A DNA stretch of 35,931 bases from Candidatus Scalindua rubra (GTDB taxonomy: Bacteria > Planctomycetota > Brocadiia > Brocadiales > Scalinduaceae): the NCBI GenBank assembly GCA_001723765.1, contig MAYW01000032.1, forward strand, positions 1 through 35,931, read 5' to 3'. Each line of letters opens with the position of its first letter. Positions within the stretch are counted from its first letter, which is position 1. The position numbers and the translations under genes are program-made. Below are positions 1 to 6,324 of the stretch, piece after piece. Under the pieces are notes generated by a model, which was given only the letters and a program-made list of their open reading frames with translations, had not been told where the DNA came from and did not search any database.

Positions 1-154
1 TTTAAATTAAAGAATGTTTATTAAAATCAACATAATGTCCTAGAAACACTTCATTTCTGACTTAAGTATTTATGTTATAAATGGTAAGAGGCGTGTAAAC
101 AATTCTTTACACAATTCAACAATAGCTAACACATAAAAGGGAATATTTAAATTA

Positions 155-179
155 TGGTTCAATCTACAAGATTGAACCA
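155..179. repeat. Perfect 11-bp hairpin
   Basis: TGGTTCAATCT (155-165) and AGATTGAACCA (169-179) are exact reverse complements with a 3-nt ACA loop. Neither strand has a T-run directly after it, so it does not look like a standard intrinsic terminator. Confidence 0.7.
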
Positions 180-406
180 GCACAAGTGTCGTGGATGGTG
201 TTAGACTGTCTATGACAGACATGGTGAAAGTTGTATATTCCTCTTGAAAACCGATTTGGTACAGGGCCGTCATAGTCAGACAGGAAGGAAAGATGTTTGA
301 AAATACAGAGTAAAGATTGCCATAAGTCCTGTATGCTTCTATACAATCGGAATCTATTTGCTGAAATCTCACTAACCCCACGAAACATCATTGGCTTACT
401 AACAAG

Positions 407-461
407 AGATTCTTCACTTCGTTCAGAATGACAGGAAGCGAAGGGCTCAGAATGACAATGG
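407..461. repeat. REP-like repeat, TTCAGAATGACA family, copy 1
   Basis: The sequence at 407-433 reads AGATTCTTC, ACTTCGTT, CAGAATGACA in order, and a second half-unit with CTCAGAATGACA follows at 446-457. The same words occur in both orientations at 22517-22591. This is a dispersed intergenic palindromic repeat of a kind seen in many bacterial genomes. Confidence 0.7.
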
Positions 462-493
462 TGTATCTTATTGCTTTACCCGCCAGAACGACA

Positions 494-588
494 TGTCGGG
501 CTGGTAAGCAGTTAAAATGGAAATTCCTATACAATAAATCTAGATTCCCTGTTTGCCAGCCCGGATGAATCCGTTCGCCAGCCCGACA
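494..588. repeat. 11-bp inverted repeat around a spacer
   Basis: TGTCGGGCTGG (494-504) is repeated as its exact reverse complement CCAGCCCGACA (578-588). A partial third copy, CCAGCCCGG, lies at about 556-564. The patch is GC-richer than its surroundings, and similar words recur near 5170-5240 and 11730-11770, suggesting fragments of one mosaic repeat. Confidence 0.6.
512..539. repeat. 28-nt dispersed motif, copy A
   Basis: TTAAAATGGAAATTCCTATA followed by CAATAAAT. Copy B at 15408-15436 differs by one substitution and one inserted base, and a more diverged copy C lies at 22591-22618. Copies A and C both sit beside TTCAGAATGACA-type repeats, so the motif may be one arm of a composite element. 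Confidence 0.6.
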
Positions 589-693
589 AGCTTTCTGGCG
601 GGGACGGGCTAACCAAGTAGGCTATTCCTCAGAGCTAAGCTCAGCTTTGCGGGAATGACACATAAATGAAGCAAAATCAGAAATGTTATCACA

Positions 694-1638
694 TTATTCT
701 TTTTTTACTAATCCAGGATATTTCTCCATGAGGGGTTCGCTGTCTCGATTTATGTGTTTTTGTTCTTTTATGGCCTTCCTTACATATTTTGGAAGGTTAA
801 AAAGCGCCTGATGTGTTGTACCATCATAAAATCTGAGCTCTCCCTTGATCCTTTCAGAGATCCTTTTATCTATATCTTCCTTAGTTATCTGATTTGGATC
901 TAAGCCTTTTGTAGCGAGACAAAAACCCCAATACATAGCAAAAGATGGTACATATGCAGCATAAGGAAAAACACCTGGAAAGACTTCCTTAAGTGTTCTG
1001 TTAACGACAGTGTAGGTATGAAGGGATATAGGGGAAGTGGTGCTTGCCTGAATTGAAAATAATCCTTGAGCCGTAAGTTTCTGTCTTACATGCTCATAGA
1101 ATTCTTGAGTAAAGAGTTTAAAAGACGGACCACCCTCTAATGGACAGGTAATATCAATGATTATTACGTCAAATGTTTCGTCTGTTTCTTCTATGAATTT
1201 ACGACCATCTTTAAATACGAGCTTTGTTCTTTCATCCGAGAAACTACCGTTATGGAAACTTGGCAGATATTTCCTGGAACACTCTATCACCTTATCATCT
1301 ATATCCACCATAACTGCTTTTTTAACAGTCTTATGACGGAGAACTTCTCTTAAAGCAGCTCCTTCACCACCCCCTATAATAGCAATCTTAGTGGGCTCGG
1401 GATGTAAGATTAAGGCTGGCTGCACAAGAGCTTCATGATAAACAAACTCGTCTACCTCAAATGACTGAAATTCATTATCAAGAATAAGACAGCGTCCAAA
1501 GCTGTGACTCTCTGCAATCACTATTTCCTGGATTTCTGAGTAGCCATGATATATAGTTCCCTTTATGGCGTGTTTATGAACCTCAAACGGACTAAAATAG
1601 TCGTAAATCCATCGTGAAGGAACATCTTTTTTTAACAT
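694..1638 (-). CDS. speE: Spermidine synthase-like aminopropyltransferase
   Basis: Transfers an aminopropyl group from decarboxylated S-adenosylmethionine to a diamine, normally putrescine, to make spermidine in the cytoplasm. The 314-residue length fits the family. Visible motifs are DEFVYHE (63-69), the nucleotide-binding loop GGGEGAALRE (89-98), the acidic VDIDD (111-115) and the active-site strand IIIDITCP (159-166), where D162 is the expected catalytic base. The usual second aspartate of the D-S/T-x-D-P motif is C165 here, so substrate preference may differ, for example towards agmatine or a longer amine. It follows speD by 7 nt on the same strand, so the two are almost certainly co-transcribed. 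The name is secure at family level; the exact substrate is not. Confidence 0.93.
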   Translation of the reverse strand: MLKKDVPSRWIYDYFSPFEVHKHAIKGTIYHGYSEIQEIVIAESHSFGRCLILDNEFQSFEVDEFVYHEALVQPALILHPEPTKIAIIGGGEGAALREVLRHKTVKKAVMVDIDDKVIECSRKYLPSFHNGSFSDERTKLVFKDGRKFIEETDETFDVIIIDITCPLEGGPSFKLFTQEFYEHVRQKLTAQGLFSIQASTTSPISLHTYTVVNRTLKEVFPGVFPYAAYVPSFAMYWGFCLATKGLDPNQITKEDIDKRISERIKGELRFYDGTTHQALFNLPKYVRKAIKEQKHINRDSEPLMEKYPGLVKKE

Positions 1639-1645
1639 ATATACC

Positions 1646-2035
1646 CTATAACTCAGAATAGACTTTGGATAGTATAGTCTCTTTTATGTATGGAGAACCC
1701 CTTTTAAGTTCCACGGAAGTATGGTCTTTAGGTTCAAAACCCTCTAGTAAACCCTTAATAGCCGATTGAGGATCAGCTACTGTTCCGCAAGTAAATATAT
1801 CAACGGCTACATAACCTTCTATTGGCCATGTATGAATTGAAATGTGTGACTCTGCCAAGATAGCTACAGCGGTTATTCCTGGAGGGTTAAACTCGTGGTA
1901 AATTGATTTGACTACGGTTGCTCCGGCATCATTAGCCGCATTACACATAAGTTGTGTTATCTTTTTAGCATCATTAAGGATTTCCCTATTACAATCCCAC
2001 ATCTCAAGTATGAGATGTCGTCCAAATGCTTCCAT
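1646..2035 (-). CDS. speD: S-adenosylmethionine decarboxylase proenzyme (prokaryotic type)
   Basis: Makes decarboxylated S-adenosylmethionine, the aminopropyl donor used by the SpeE encoded directly downstream. The proenzyme cuts itself to create a pyruvoyl cofactor. The 129-residue protein has AESHISIHTWP at 61-71. Cleavage is expected between E62 and S63, S63 becomes the pyruvoyl group, and H68 and C83 (in FTCG) are the other catalytic residues. These are the positions known for the Thermotoga enzyme. The start is the ATG at 2035. It heads a two-gene polyamine operon with speE. The upstream 190 nt show no clear promoter. Confidence 0.96.
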   Translation of the reverse strand: MEAFGRHLILEMWDCNREILNDAKKITQLMCNAANDAGATVVKSIYHEFNPPGITAVAILAESHISIHTWPIEGYVAVDIFTCGTVADPQSAIKGLLEGFEPKDHTSVELKRGSPYIKETILSKVYSEL

Positions 2036-2228
2036 TCTCTACCCCCCATTCTTAAGAAGAAAGATAAAGAATAATTTGTAGCGATTGTTTGTCTGCCCAC
2101 CTTAATGAAACGGTTGGACAATTAGGTACAATGACCTTAACATTGCTTTAAATTACTCTTATAACTCTTTAATTCACACTGATTATTTACCTTAAATATA
2201 AATAATTGATGATTTTCATATATTAGAA

Positions 2229-2936
2229 TTAATTTGTCAAGAAAGTTTTTATTATTGTTGCGAGTTTGCGTGAAAGCCTGAGTATTATCAAACCTTTTTC
2301 AAACGATAACTTATCCATTGAAATTAGATCCCAGTATCTTATTTTTGCCATGTCTTTTTTAAACACTTCCCTTAATTCAGGAATTTTATTAAGGTCTATA
2401 GTATGCGTGCCATCAGGATTATGCATAATTGAATCTTGATGGAAAAGGCCCTTTTTTATTCTCTCTTCCTTTTTATAAAATATGCTAACTATTGATAAAC
2501 TAAACCAGAATAAAATTTTTGAATAATAATTATTTACTTTGTCTACTTTTTTATCACCGAATTTAAAGGTAACAGTCCTTTTGTCCTTACTGAATATAAA
2601 GCTTTCAACCGTAAAAGGTATCTCTATTACACCTTCAAAAAGGAATCTTTTTAATTTTATTAAGAAAGATGCACTCCCCTCCTTACAGGATATTTTAATT
2701 GATTGCAAACCCTTATCTTCAATGGATACATCATTCAGGTAATCATTGATAAAACCTTCCTTAATCTTTATGATCCCCTTATCAACATCAAGTGATATAT
2801 TTTTGCCTATATTGGCAAGTGTTTTTAAAAGCTCAAGATAAAGAGGTATTCTTCCCTTAATCTCTTCTGAAACAACCTTTGCACCTCTACCTAATTTCTC
2901 TGCTATGTCTTTAATTGATATCTTGCTATTTTGCAT
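2229..2936 (-). CDS. Hypothetical protein, 235 residues
   Basis: I do not recognise this protein. It is lysine-rich, has a helical N-terminus (IKDIAEKLGRGAKVV), a beta-rich middle (about residues 50-130) and one moderately hydrophobic stretch near residue 145 (ILFWFSLSIVSIFY) that could touch a membrane. The C-terminal part includes HNPDGTHTIDL. Its ATG at 2936 overlaps the last codons of the purD remnant by 11 nt, which implies that it was translated downstream of purD in an operon and has outlived it. It is followed, after a 190-nt gap, by speD on the same strand. The reading frame is long and clean, so a real gene is likely. Confidence 0.7.
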   Translation of the reverse strand: MQNSKISIKDIAEKLGRGAKVVSEEIKGRIPLYLELLKTLANIGKNISLDVDKGIIKIKEGFINDYLNDVSIEDKGLQSIKISCKEGSASFLIKLKRFLFEGVIEIPFTVESFIFSKDKRTVTFKFGDKKVDKVNNYYSKILFWFSLSIVSIFYKKEERIKKGLFHQDSIMHNPDGTHTIDLNKIPELREVFKKDMAKIRYWDLISMDKLSFEKGLIILRLSRKLATIIKTFLTN

Positions 2937-3232
2937 TCTTCTTCTGTGCTTCCCTTATGTCATCTCCACAGGCAACAACGTTCAATACACGCCCACCATT
3001 CGTTACTATCCTCCCATTTATGGATTTAGTACCAGCATGAAAGACACGTATATCGTCTTGATTTTTTAATAAATCCAATCCCGCCATTTCCTTTCCCCCT
3101 GTCGTAATGGCCTGGGTAGCCACCCGAAGCCATTACGACACAAACTGATGCCTGTGAAAACCATTCCAAACCTATCTTCTCCAACTCTCCAGAAATTGTA
3201 GCTTGCATAATTGGAACTATATCACTTTTCAT
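2926..3232 (-). pseudogene. purD: purD 3' remnant (phosphoribosylamine-glycine ligase C-terminus), frameshifted
   Basis: Two overlapping minus-strand frames together read like the last ~95 residues of PurD (GAR synthetase, purine synthesis). The upstream part has SDIVPIMQATI and VCVVMASGGYPGHYDRGK. The downstream part has VFHAGTK, GRIVTNGGRVL and DDIREAQKK, all conserved PurD C-terminal blocks. They join if one base is removed from the C5 run at 3095-3099. About 330 N-terminal residues are absent: the codon just before the first ATG is a TGA stop and no PurD-like sequence lies further upstream. So even if the shift is a sequencing error, this is only a fragment. A working purD must lie elsewhere in the genome if the pathway is intact. 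Confidence 0.85.
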
Positions 3233-3387
3233 TCATTATAGAGTCTATTGCCAATACTAGTCATTTTATTAATGTTAAATTATTTGAGCAAGCAAAATTG
3301 TTGAAAAGCAGAAAATTGCCTTAAGAAATACTTTTATTTTTTGTATAATATATTTAAGTGAATGTTTATAAGTTATGAGGTTATAAA

Positions 3388-3555
3388 ATGCTTAAATTGC
3401 GGGAATTAATAAAATCAAGGTTTTTGACGTGTCCAAAGGCGTCTGAGTGTGTTAGTAAATTCATAAACAATCTTTACGAAAAGACAAAAGGAATTAGGCA
3501 TAAATTTAAAGTCCTTTTGCAAGAAAGTTTCAGACGAATTAGGAGTGTACATTAA
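3388..3555 (+). CDS. Possible small basic protein, 55 residues
   Basis: An ATG at 3388 preceded by ATGAGG at a suitable distance opens a 55-codon frame ending in TAA. The product is basic (many Lys and Arg) with two cysteines near the middle (TCPKASEC). A TATAAT-like box lies at 3344-3349, and a short terminator-like hairpin follows at 3615. I do not recognise it. It may be real or chance. Confidence 0.35.
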   Translation: MLKLRELIKSRFLTCPKASECVSKFINNLYEKTKGIRHKFKVLLQESFRRIRSVH

Positions 3556-3614
3556 AAGGTTAAACGTATCAATACCTCAACATTCTCAGATTTTTTTATG
3601 GATGGATTAAAATG

Positions 3615-3633
3615 AAGGAGAGTCCTTTTTTTT
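3615..3633 (+). terminator. Short intrinsic terminator-like hairpin
   Basis: AAGGA (3615-3619), loop GAG, TCCTT (3623-3627), then an unbroken run of T. The stem is only 5 bp, so it would be weak. It would end transcripts from the small ORF before the tRNA promoter. Confidence 0.4.
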
Positions 3634-3643
3634 AATTTTCTAA

Positions 3644-3672
3644 TTGACAGATTACTTTTACTAATATAGTAT
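3644..3672 (+). promoter_or_regulatory. Promoter of the initiator tRNA gene
   Basis: A perfect -35 box TTGACA lies at 3644-3649. Candidate -10 boxes are TATAGT (3665-3670, 15-bp spacer) and TAGTAT (3667-3672, 17-bp spacer). Either would start transcription a few bases before the mature tRNA 5' end at 3682. Confidence 0.6.
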
Positions 3673-3681
3673 AAATCAACA

Positions 3682-3758
3682 CGCGGGGTAGAGCAGCTTG
3701 GAAGCTCGTCGGGCTCATAACCCGGAGGTCGTGGGTTCAAATCCCACCCCCGCTACCA
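3682..3758 (+). tRNA. Initiator tRNA-fMet (CAT anticodon)
   Basis: A complete 77-nt cloverleaf with encoded CCA. The anticodon loop reads CTCATAA, flanked by GGG and CCC, the three G-C pairs typical of initiator tRNA. The T arm is GTGGG-TTCAAAT-CCCAC. The acceptor begins with C1 opposite T72, so the first pair is mismatched as expected for an initiator, though as C-U instead of the more common C-A. Confidence 0.95.
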
Positions 3759-3981
3759 CTTCTTTATGAGCATTTCCATATAACTCAACTTTTACTTGCT
3801 TTTTCCATATTACATAATAGAATTTAGTCATAACATAGTTAGTGGTTCGCTAAATTAATTACTAAATATATCAATGGCCTGTCTACATAATAAAATTAAG
3901 AAATATAAAACTCAAACAGGCACTGATAGTATACAATGATTCAAAAAAACAAAAATTATCAAGAAAGGAGGAAATTAAAAT

Positions 3982-4311
3982 ATGGCAAACATAGAGGCAG
4001 CTACAAACGACGATTTTGAAAAAACGGTCATTCAAGCAGAGATACCTGTCCTGGTCGACTTTTTTGCGGATTGGTGTGCGCCTTGTAAGGCACAAACACC
4101 TATTTTAGATGAACTAGCCAGTGAATTCGATGGTAGGATTAAGTTTGCGAAGGTAGATATTGATGTAGATGGAAACAAAGAACTGGCTACTAAGTATGGC
4201 GTCTTATCCGTACCAACTCTAATACTTTTTAGTAATGGTGAAATAAAGGGTACTATGGTTGGCGTTACAAGCAAAAAGAAACTTGAACAGAAGTTTGAAC
4301 AAGTTTTGTGA
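3982..4311 (+). CDS. trxA: Thioredoxin
   Basis: A cytoplasmic dithiol carrier of 109 residues with the thioredoxin fold. The active site is W31-C32-A33-P34-C35, with alanine where most thioredoxins have glycine, followed by K36. The buried aspartate is D26 and the cis-proline is P78 in VPT. A strong AAAGGAGG ribosome site precedes the ATG. It lies 134 nt upstream of a CcdA/DsbD-type membrane protein, so it is the natural electron donor for that carrier. There is no signal peptide, supporting a cytoplasmic location. Confidence 0.93.
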   Translation: MANIEAATNDDFEKTVIQAEIPVLVDFFADWCAPCKAQTPILDELASEFDGRIKFAKVDIDVDGNKELATKYGVLSVPTLILFSNGEIKGTMVGVTSKKKLEQKFEQVL

Positions 4312-4349
4312 TTTCTCGAAAATACTACATGACTTTTTTGTGAAGGCAA

Positions 4350-4408
4350 ACGGCAATTCTAATCTTTGATCAGATTGCTTAAGCAATTTTTCAAAGAAAA
4401 ATTGCCGT
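4350..4408. repeat. Nested inverted-repeat element between trxA and ccdA
   Basis: An outer 9-bp stem ACGGCAATT (4350-4358) / AATTGCCGT (4400-4408) encloses three smaller inverted repeats: AATCT/AGATT, the palindrome ATTGCTTAAGCAAT, and AATTTTTC-AAA-GAAAAATT. The whole could fold as a branched RNA or cruciform. No T-run follows, so it is not a plain terminator. It may be a processing or stability element between the two genes. Confidence 0.6.
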
Positions 4409-4414
4409 AATGCA

Positions 4415-4445
4415 ATAAATTAGTGACTGAAAGGAACTAATTTAT
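4415..4445 (+). repeat. Dispersed covarying hairpin, copy 1 (ccdA leader)
   Basis: ATAAATTAGT (4415-4424), loop GACTGAAAGGA (4425-4435), ACTAATTTAT (4436-4445): a perfect 10-bp stem. A second copy at 12689-12719 keeps the loop except for one base and changes the closing pair from T-A to C-G, so pairing is preserved. Here the stem ends on the base before the ccdA ATG and the loop carries AAGGA, the only Shine-Dalgarno-like sequence for that gene. Confidence 0.7.
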
Positions 4446-5153
4446 ATGGAAGGTTTTTTGCAAGGCTTAGAAGGTTACCTCAGCGCCTCATCCCTTTTTG
4501 CTTTCATAGCAGTCTTTGTGGGTGGTGTACTCACCAGCTTTACACCATGTGTATACCCAATGATACCGATAACGGTTGCATATATAGGAGGACGTAGTGG
4601 CGAATCTAGACTACATGGCTTTTCCCTTTCGATATTTTACGTAATAGGAATGGCGGTAACGTATTCTGCCCTCGGGGCATTTGCTGCTTTGACGGGAAAA
4701 CTTTTTGGAGCTGCAAGCACAAATCCCATACTATACTTGATTGTTGCTAATATCTTCATTTTTTTGGGTTTGTCAATGTTAGATGTTTTTGCCTTGCCTA
4801 TTCCCTCTTTTTTGGCAAGTAGACAACCGGGTAAAAAAACTGGTGGGCGTATCGGTGCATTCCTGGTAGGCCTTCTTGCAGGAACCGTTGCTGCACCATG
4901 TACGGCACCTGTGCTGGGTGTTGTCTTAACTTTTGTTGCAGCAAAACAAAATGTTATTTACGGTGTTACCTTACTTTTTGTATTTTCCATAGGATTAGGA
5001 ACACTATTAATCCTTGTAGGCACGTTTGCGGGTTTAATGTCGAGTATGCCTAAAACCGGAAAGTGGAGTGTCGCTATCAAGAAGTTTTTTGGTTGGATAA
5101 TGATAGGTACAGGAGAATATTTCCTTATAACTGCAGGAAAATTATTGATATAG
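4446..5153 (+). CDS. ccdA: CcdA/DsbD-type transmembrane thiol electron carrier
   Basis: Carries reducing equivalents from cytoplasmic thioredoxin across the membrane to extracytoplasmic thiol proteins, for example in cytochrome c maturation. The 235-residue protein is almost all membrane segments. The two redox cysteines sit in the family motifs SFTPCVYP (C35) and AAPCTAP (C152), which match the cysteine pair of the DsbD beta domain. The N- and C-terminal thioredoxin domains of full DsbD are absent, so it depends on separate partners; trxA directly upstream is one. It has no start-site ribosome signal other than AAGGA inside the loop of the upstream hairpin. The exact target protein cannot be read from the sequence. 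Confidence 0.88.
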   Translation: MEGFLQGLEGYLSASSLFAFIAVFVGGVLTSFTPCVYPMIPITVAYIGGRSGESRLHGFSLSIFYVIGMAVTYSALGAFAALTGKLFGAASTNPILYLIVANIFIFLGLSMLDVFALPIPSFLASRQPGKKTGGRIGAFLVGLLAGTVAAPCTAPVLGVVLTFVAAKQNVIYGVTLLFVFSIGLGTLLILVGTFAGLMSSMPKTGKWSVAIKKFFGWIMIGTGEYFLITAGKLLI

Positions 5154-5156
5154 TTT

Positions 5157-5240
5157 AATCCCCCTCCCTGCCCGACCCGTCCGAACGGCGTGGCCGGTCT
5201 GGCAAATGGCATGAGCTAAGCTCTGCTCTGCAGGCGGGTT
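5157..5240. repeat. GC-rich intergenic repeat fragment
   Basis: A GC-rich patch unlike the AT-rich surroundings. It contains GAGCTAAGCTCTGCTCTGC (about 5214-5232), nearly the same as GAGCTAAGCTCAGCTTTGC near 633, and words such as CCGTCCGAACGG. It is best read as a fragment of the mosaic repeat also present at 494-655. Confidence 0.5.
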
Positions 5241-5280
5241 TCCCCCCTGTGGAGTAATCTACGTCACTCAACAGGGGGGA
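5241..5280. repeat. Strong GC hairpin after ccdA
   Basis: TCCCCCCTGT (5241-5250) pairs exactly with ACAGGGGGGA (5271-5280). An inner GAGT/ACTC pair can extend the stem. It could end ccdA transcription or protect an RNA end, but no T-run follows on the plus strand. Confidence 0.6.
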
Positions 5281-5325
5281 TGTGGGGAATTTTAAATGTT
5301 AACAAAAATAAAAGGAGAAAAAACC

Positions 5326-5444
5326 ATGCCTACAGAAACTGGTGAAAAATATGAATGTGAAATATGTGGTGCAGTAGTTGTGGTAGAAGAAGGCGGTGCC
5401 GGCACCTGGAATGTTGCGGACAACCAATGACATTTAAGGAATGA
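5326..5444 (+). CDS. Desulforedoxin-like mini-protein, reading frame disrupted
   Basis: As written, the ATG at 5326 gives a 34-residue peptide ending at TGA 5428-5430. The N-terminal part, KYECEICGAVV, is the first half of a desulforedoxin-type Fe(Cys)4 domain. In the other frame the DNA continues TGT TGC GGA CAA CCA ATG, encoding CCGQPM, the second cysteine pair, and stops at TGA 5442-5444. One missing base near the CC at 5405-5406 would restore a 39-residue protein with a CxxC pair and a CC pair, the expected size and pattern. A good ribosome site (AAAAGGAG) precedes it. It is probably an intact gene with a sequence error, or a recent mutation. Its role would be small electron carrier or redox-linked metal site beside trxA and ccdA. 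Confidence 0.75.
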
Positions 5445-5562
5445 TACAAATATTTGCATCAACTTTCGATTACATAAATTTAAGAAAGGAGGTGGTATAC
5501 TAACAAAATAAAAAATGGATACATTATAAACGTTAATTACAATTTACGGAAAGGAGAATAAG

Positions 5563-6156
5563 ATGGCTAATAACAATAATACAACAGGATTTACAAAAAA
5601 TCTGATTGATGCCTTTGGAAGGGTAATTCCCTGGGGTTTAATGTTGATTGTAGTTATTTGTGTAGGGTCCACATTATTTTATGCCATTGCAGTTAAGTCA
5701 ACCATAAACAAATTAGAAAATACCATGATTAAGGTAAGAAATGCAACAATTGGCAATGAGGAATTATTGCAAAAGATACGTAGAAACATACGCGAAGGTA
5801 TTGAATACACAGCAGACACAGCGATTATCAAAACTCAAGACGCTTTCTCACCTAAATCAGAATTTGCACAAGCTCTAAGAAGAAATTTAAGAGAGGCTGT
5901 TGATTTTGCGCTAATCCAAGTAATAGACGCAACAATTGGTAATGAGGAATTATTACAGAAGATACGTAGAAACATGCGTGAAGGCATCGAGTACGCTGCA
6001 GATACAGCAATTAGCAAATCTCAGGGTGCCCTATCACCTAAAACAGAATTTGCACAGACCCTAAGAAGGAATGCAAAGGAAGCTATTGAGTTTACAGTAA
6101 TACAAATAGATGATAACCTTATTGCTCCATACAATAAGGTAGTGGAAATTGAATAA
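5563..6156 (+). CDS. Membrane-anchored repeat protein, function unknown
   Basis: 197 residues with a strong AAAGGAG ribosome site. One transmembrane helix (about 24-44, WGLMLIVVICVGSTLFYAIA) is followed by two copies of a 62-residue unit, 61-122 and 123-184, that are nearly identical at the start (ATIGNEELLQKIRRN). Each unit has two halves of one motif: ELLQKIRRNIREGIEY (67-82) and EFAQALRRNLREAVDF (100-115), then again at 129-144 and 162-177. So there are four copies of an amphipathic RRNxRE helix with spacing 33/29/33. The DNA copies (5743-5928, 5929-6114) are also clearly similar, indicating a recent duplication. It probably forms helical bundles or oligomers at the membrane. I recognise no family; neighbours suggest a link to redox or sulfur handling. 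Confidence 0.75.
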   Translation: MANNNNTTGFTKNLIDAFGRVIPWGLMLIVVICVGSTLFYAIAVKSTINKLENTMIKVRNATIGNEELLQKIRRNIREGIEYTADTAIIKTQDAFSPKSEFAQALRRNLREAVDFALIQVIDATIGNEELLQKIRRNMREGIEYAADTAISKSQGALSPKTEFAQTLRRNAKEAIEFTVIQIDDNLIAPYNKVVEIE

Positions 6157-6324
6157 TTCTTGTGATTCATAATTATACCTATTCTAATAACTGCTTGTAT
6201 TACAAACGATACTAACAATTGCACATGAGGTTATCAATCATATACGACTTATTTTCTTAGTATGTTAACTTAAAGGATTAAGTTTTTTACTACTAGATTT
6301 TTTTAACTTCAAAATAAAAACATA

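Larger units (their letters stand above)
1..693. other. Gene-free stretch with short repeats
   Basis: No open frame here resembles a known protein. The two overlapping minus-strand frames between about 70 and 391 have no domain, no convincing ribosome site and lie over hairpin-forming DNA, so I do not call them genes. The stretch holds a perfect hairpin (155-179), a TTCAGAATGACA-type repeat (407-461), an 11-bp inverted repeat (494-588), a 28-nt dispersed motif (512-539) and a GC-richer patch with the sequence GAGCTAAGCTC near 633 that recurs near 5214. It looks like a dump of small intergenic repeats downstream of speE. Confidence 0.6.

Noticed and set aside
70..391. Two overlapping minus-strand open frames of 103 and 75 codons
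   Set aside because: No family resemblance, poor start context, and they overlap the 25-nt hairpin and repeat DNA; more likely chance frames.
2212..2240. Minus-strand TTGACA at 2240-2235 as a promoter for speD
   Set aside because: No -10 box at usable spacing.
5743..6114. CRISPR-like or satellite repeat
   Set aside because: The two repeated blocks are coding, in frame and directly adjacent; this is an internal protein duplication.
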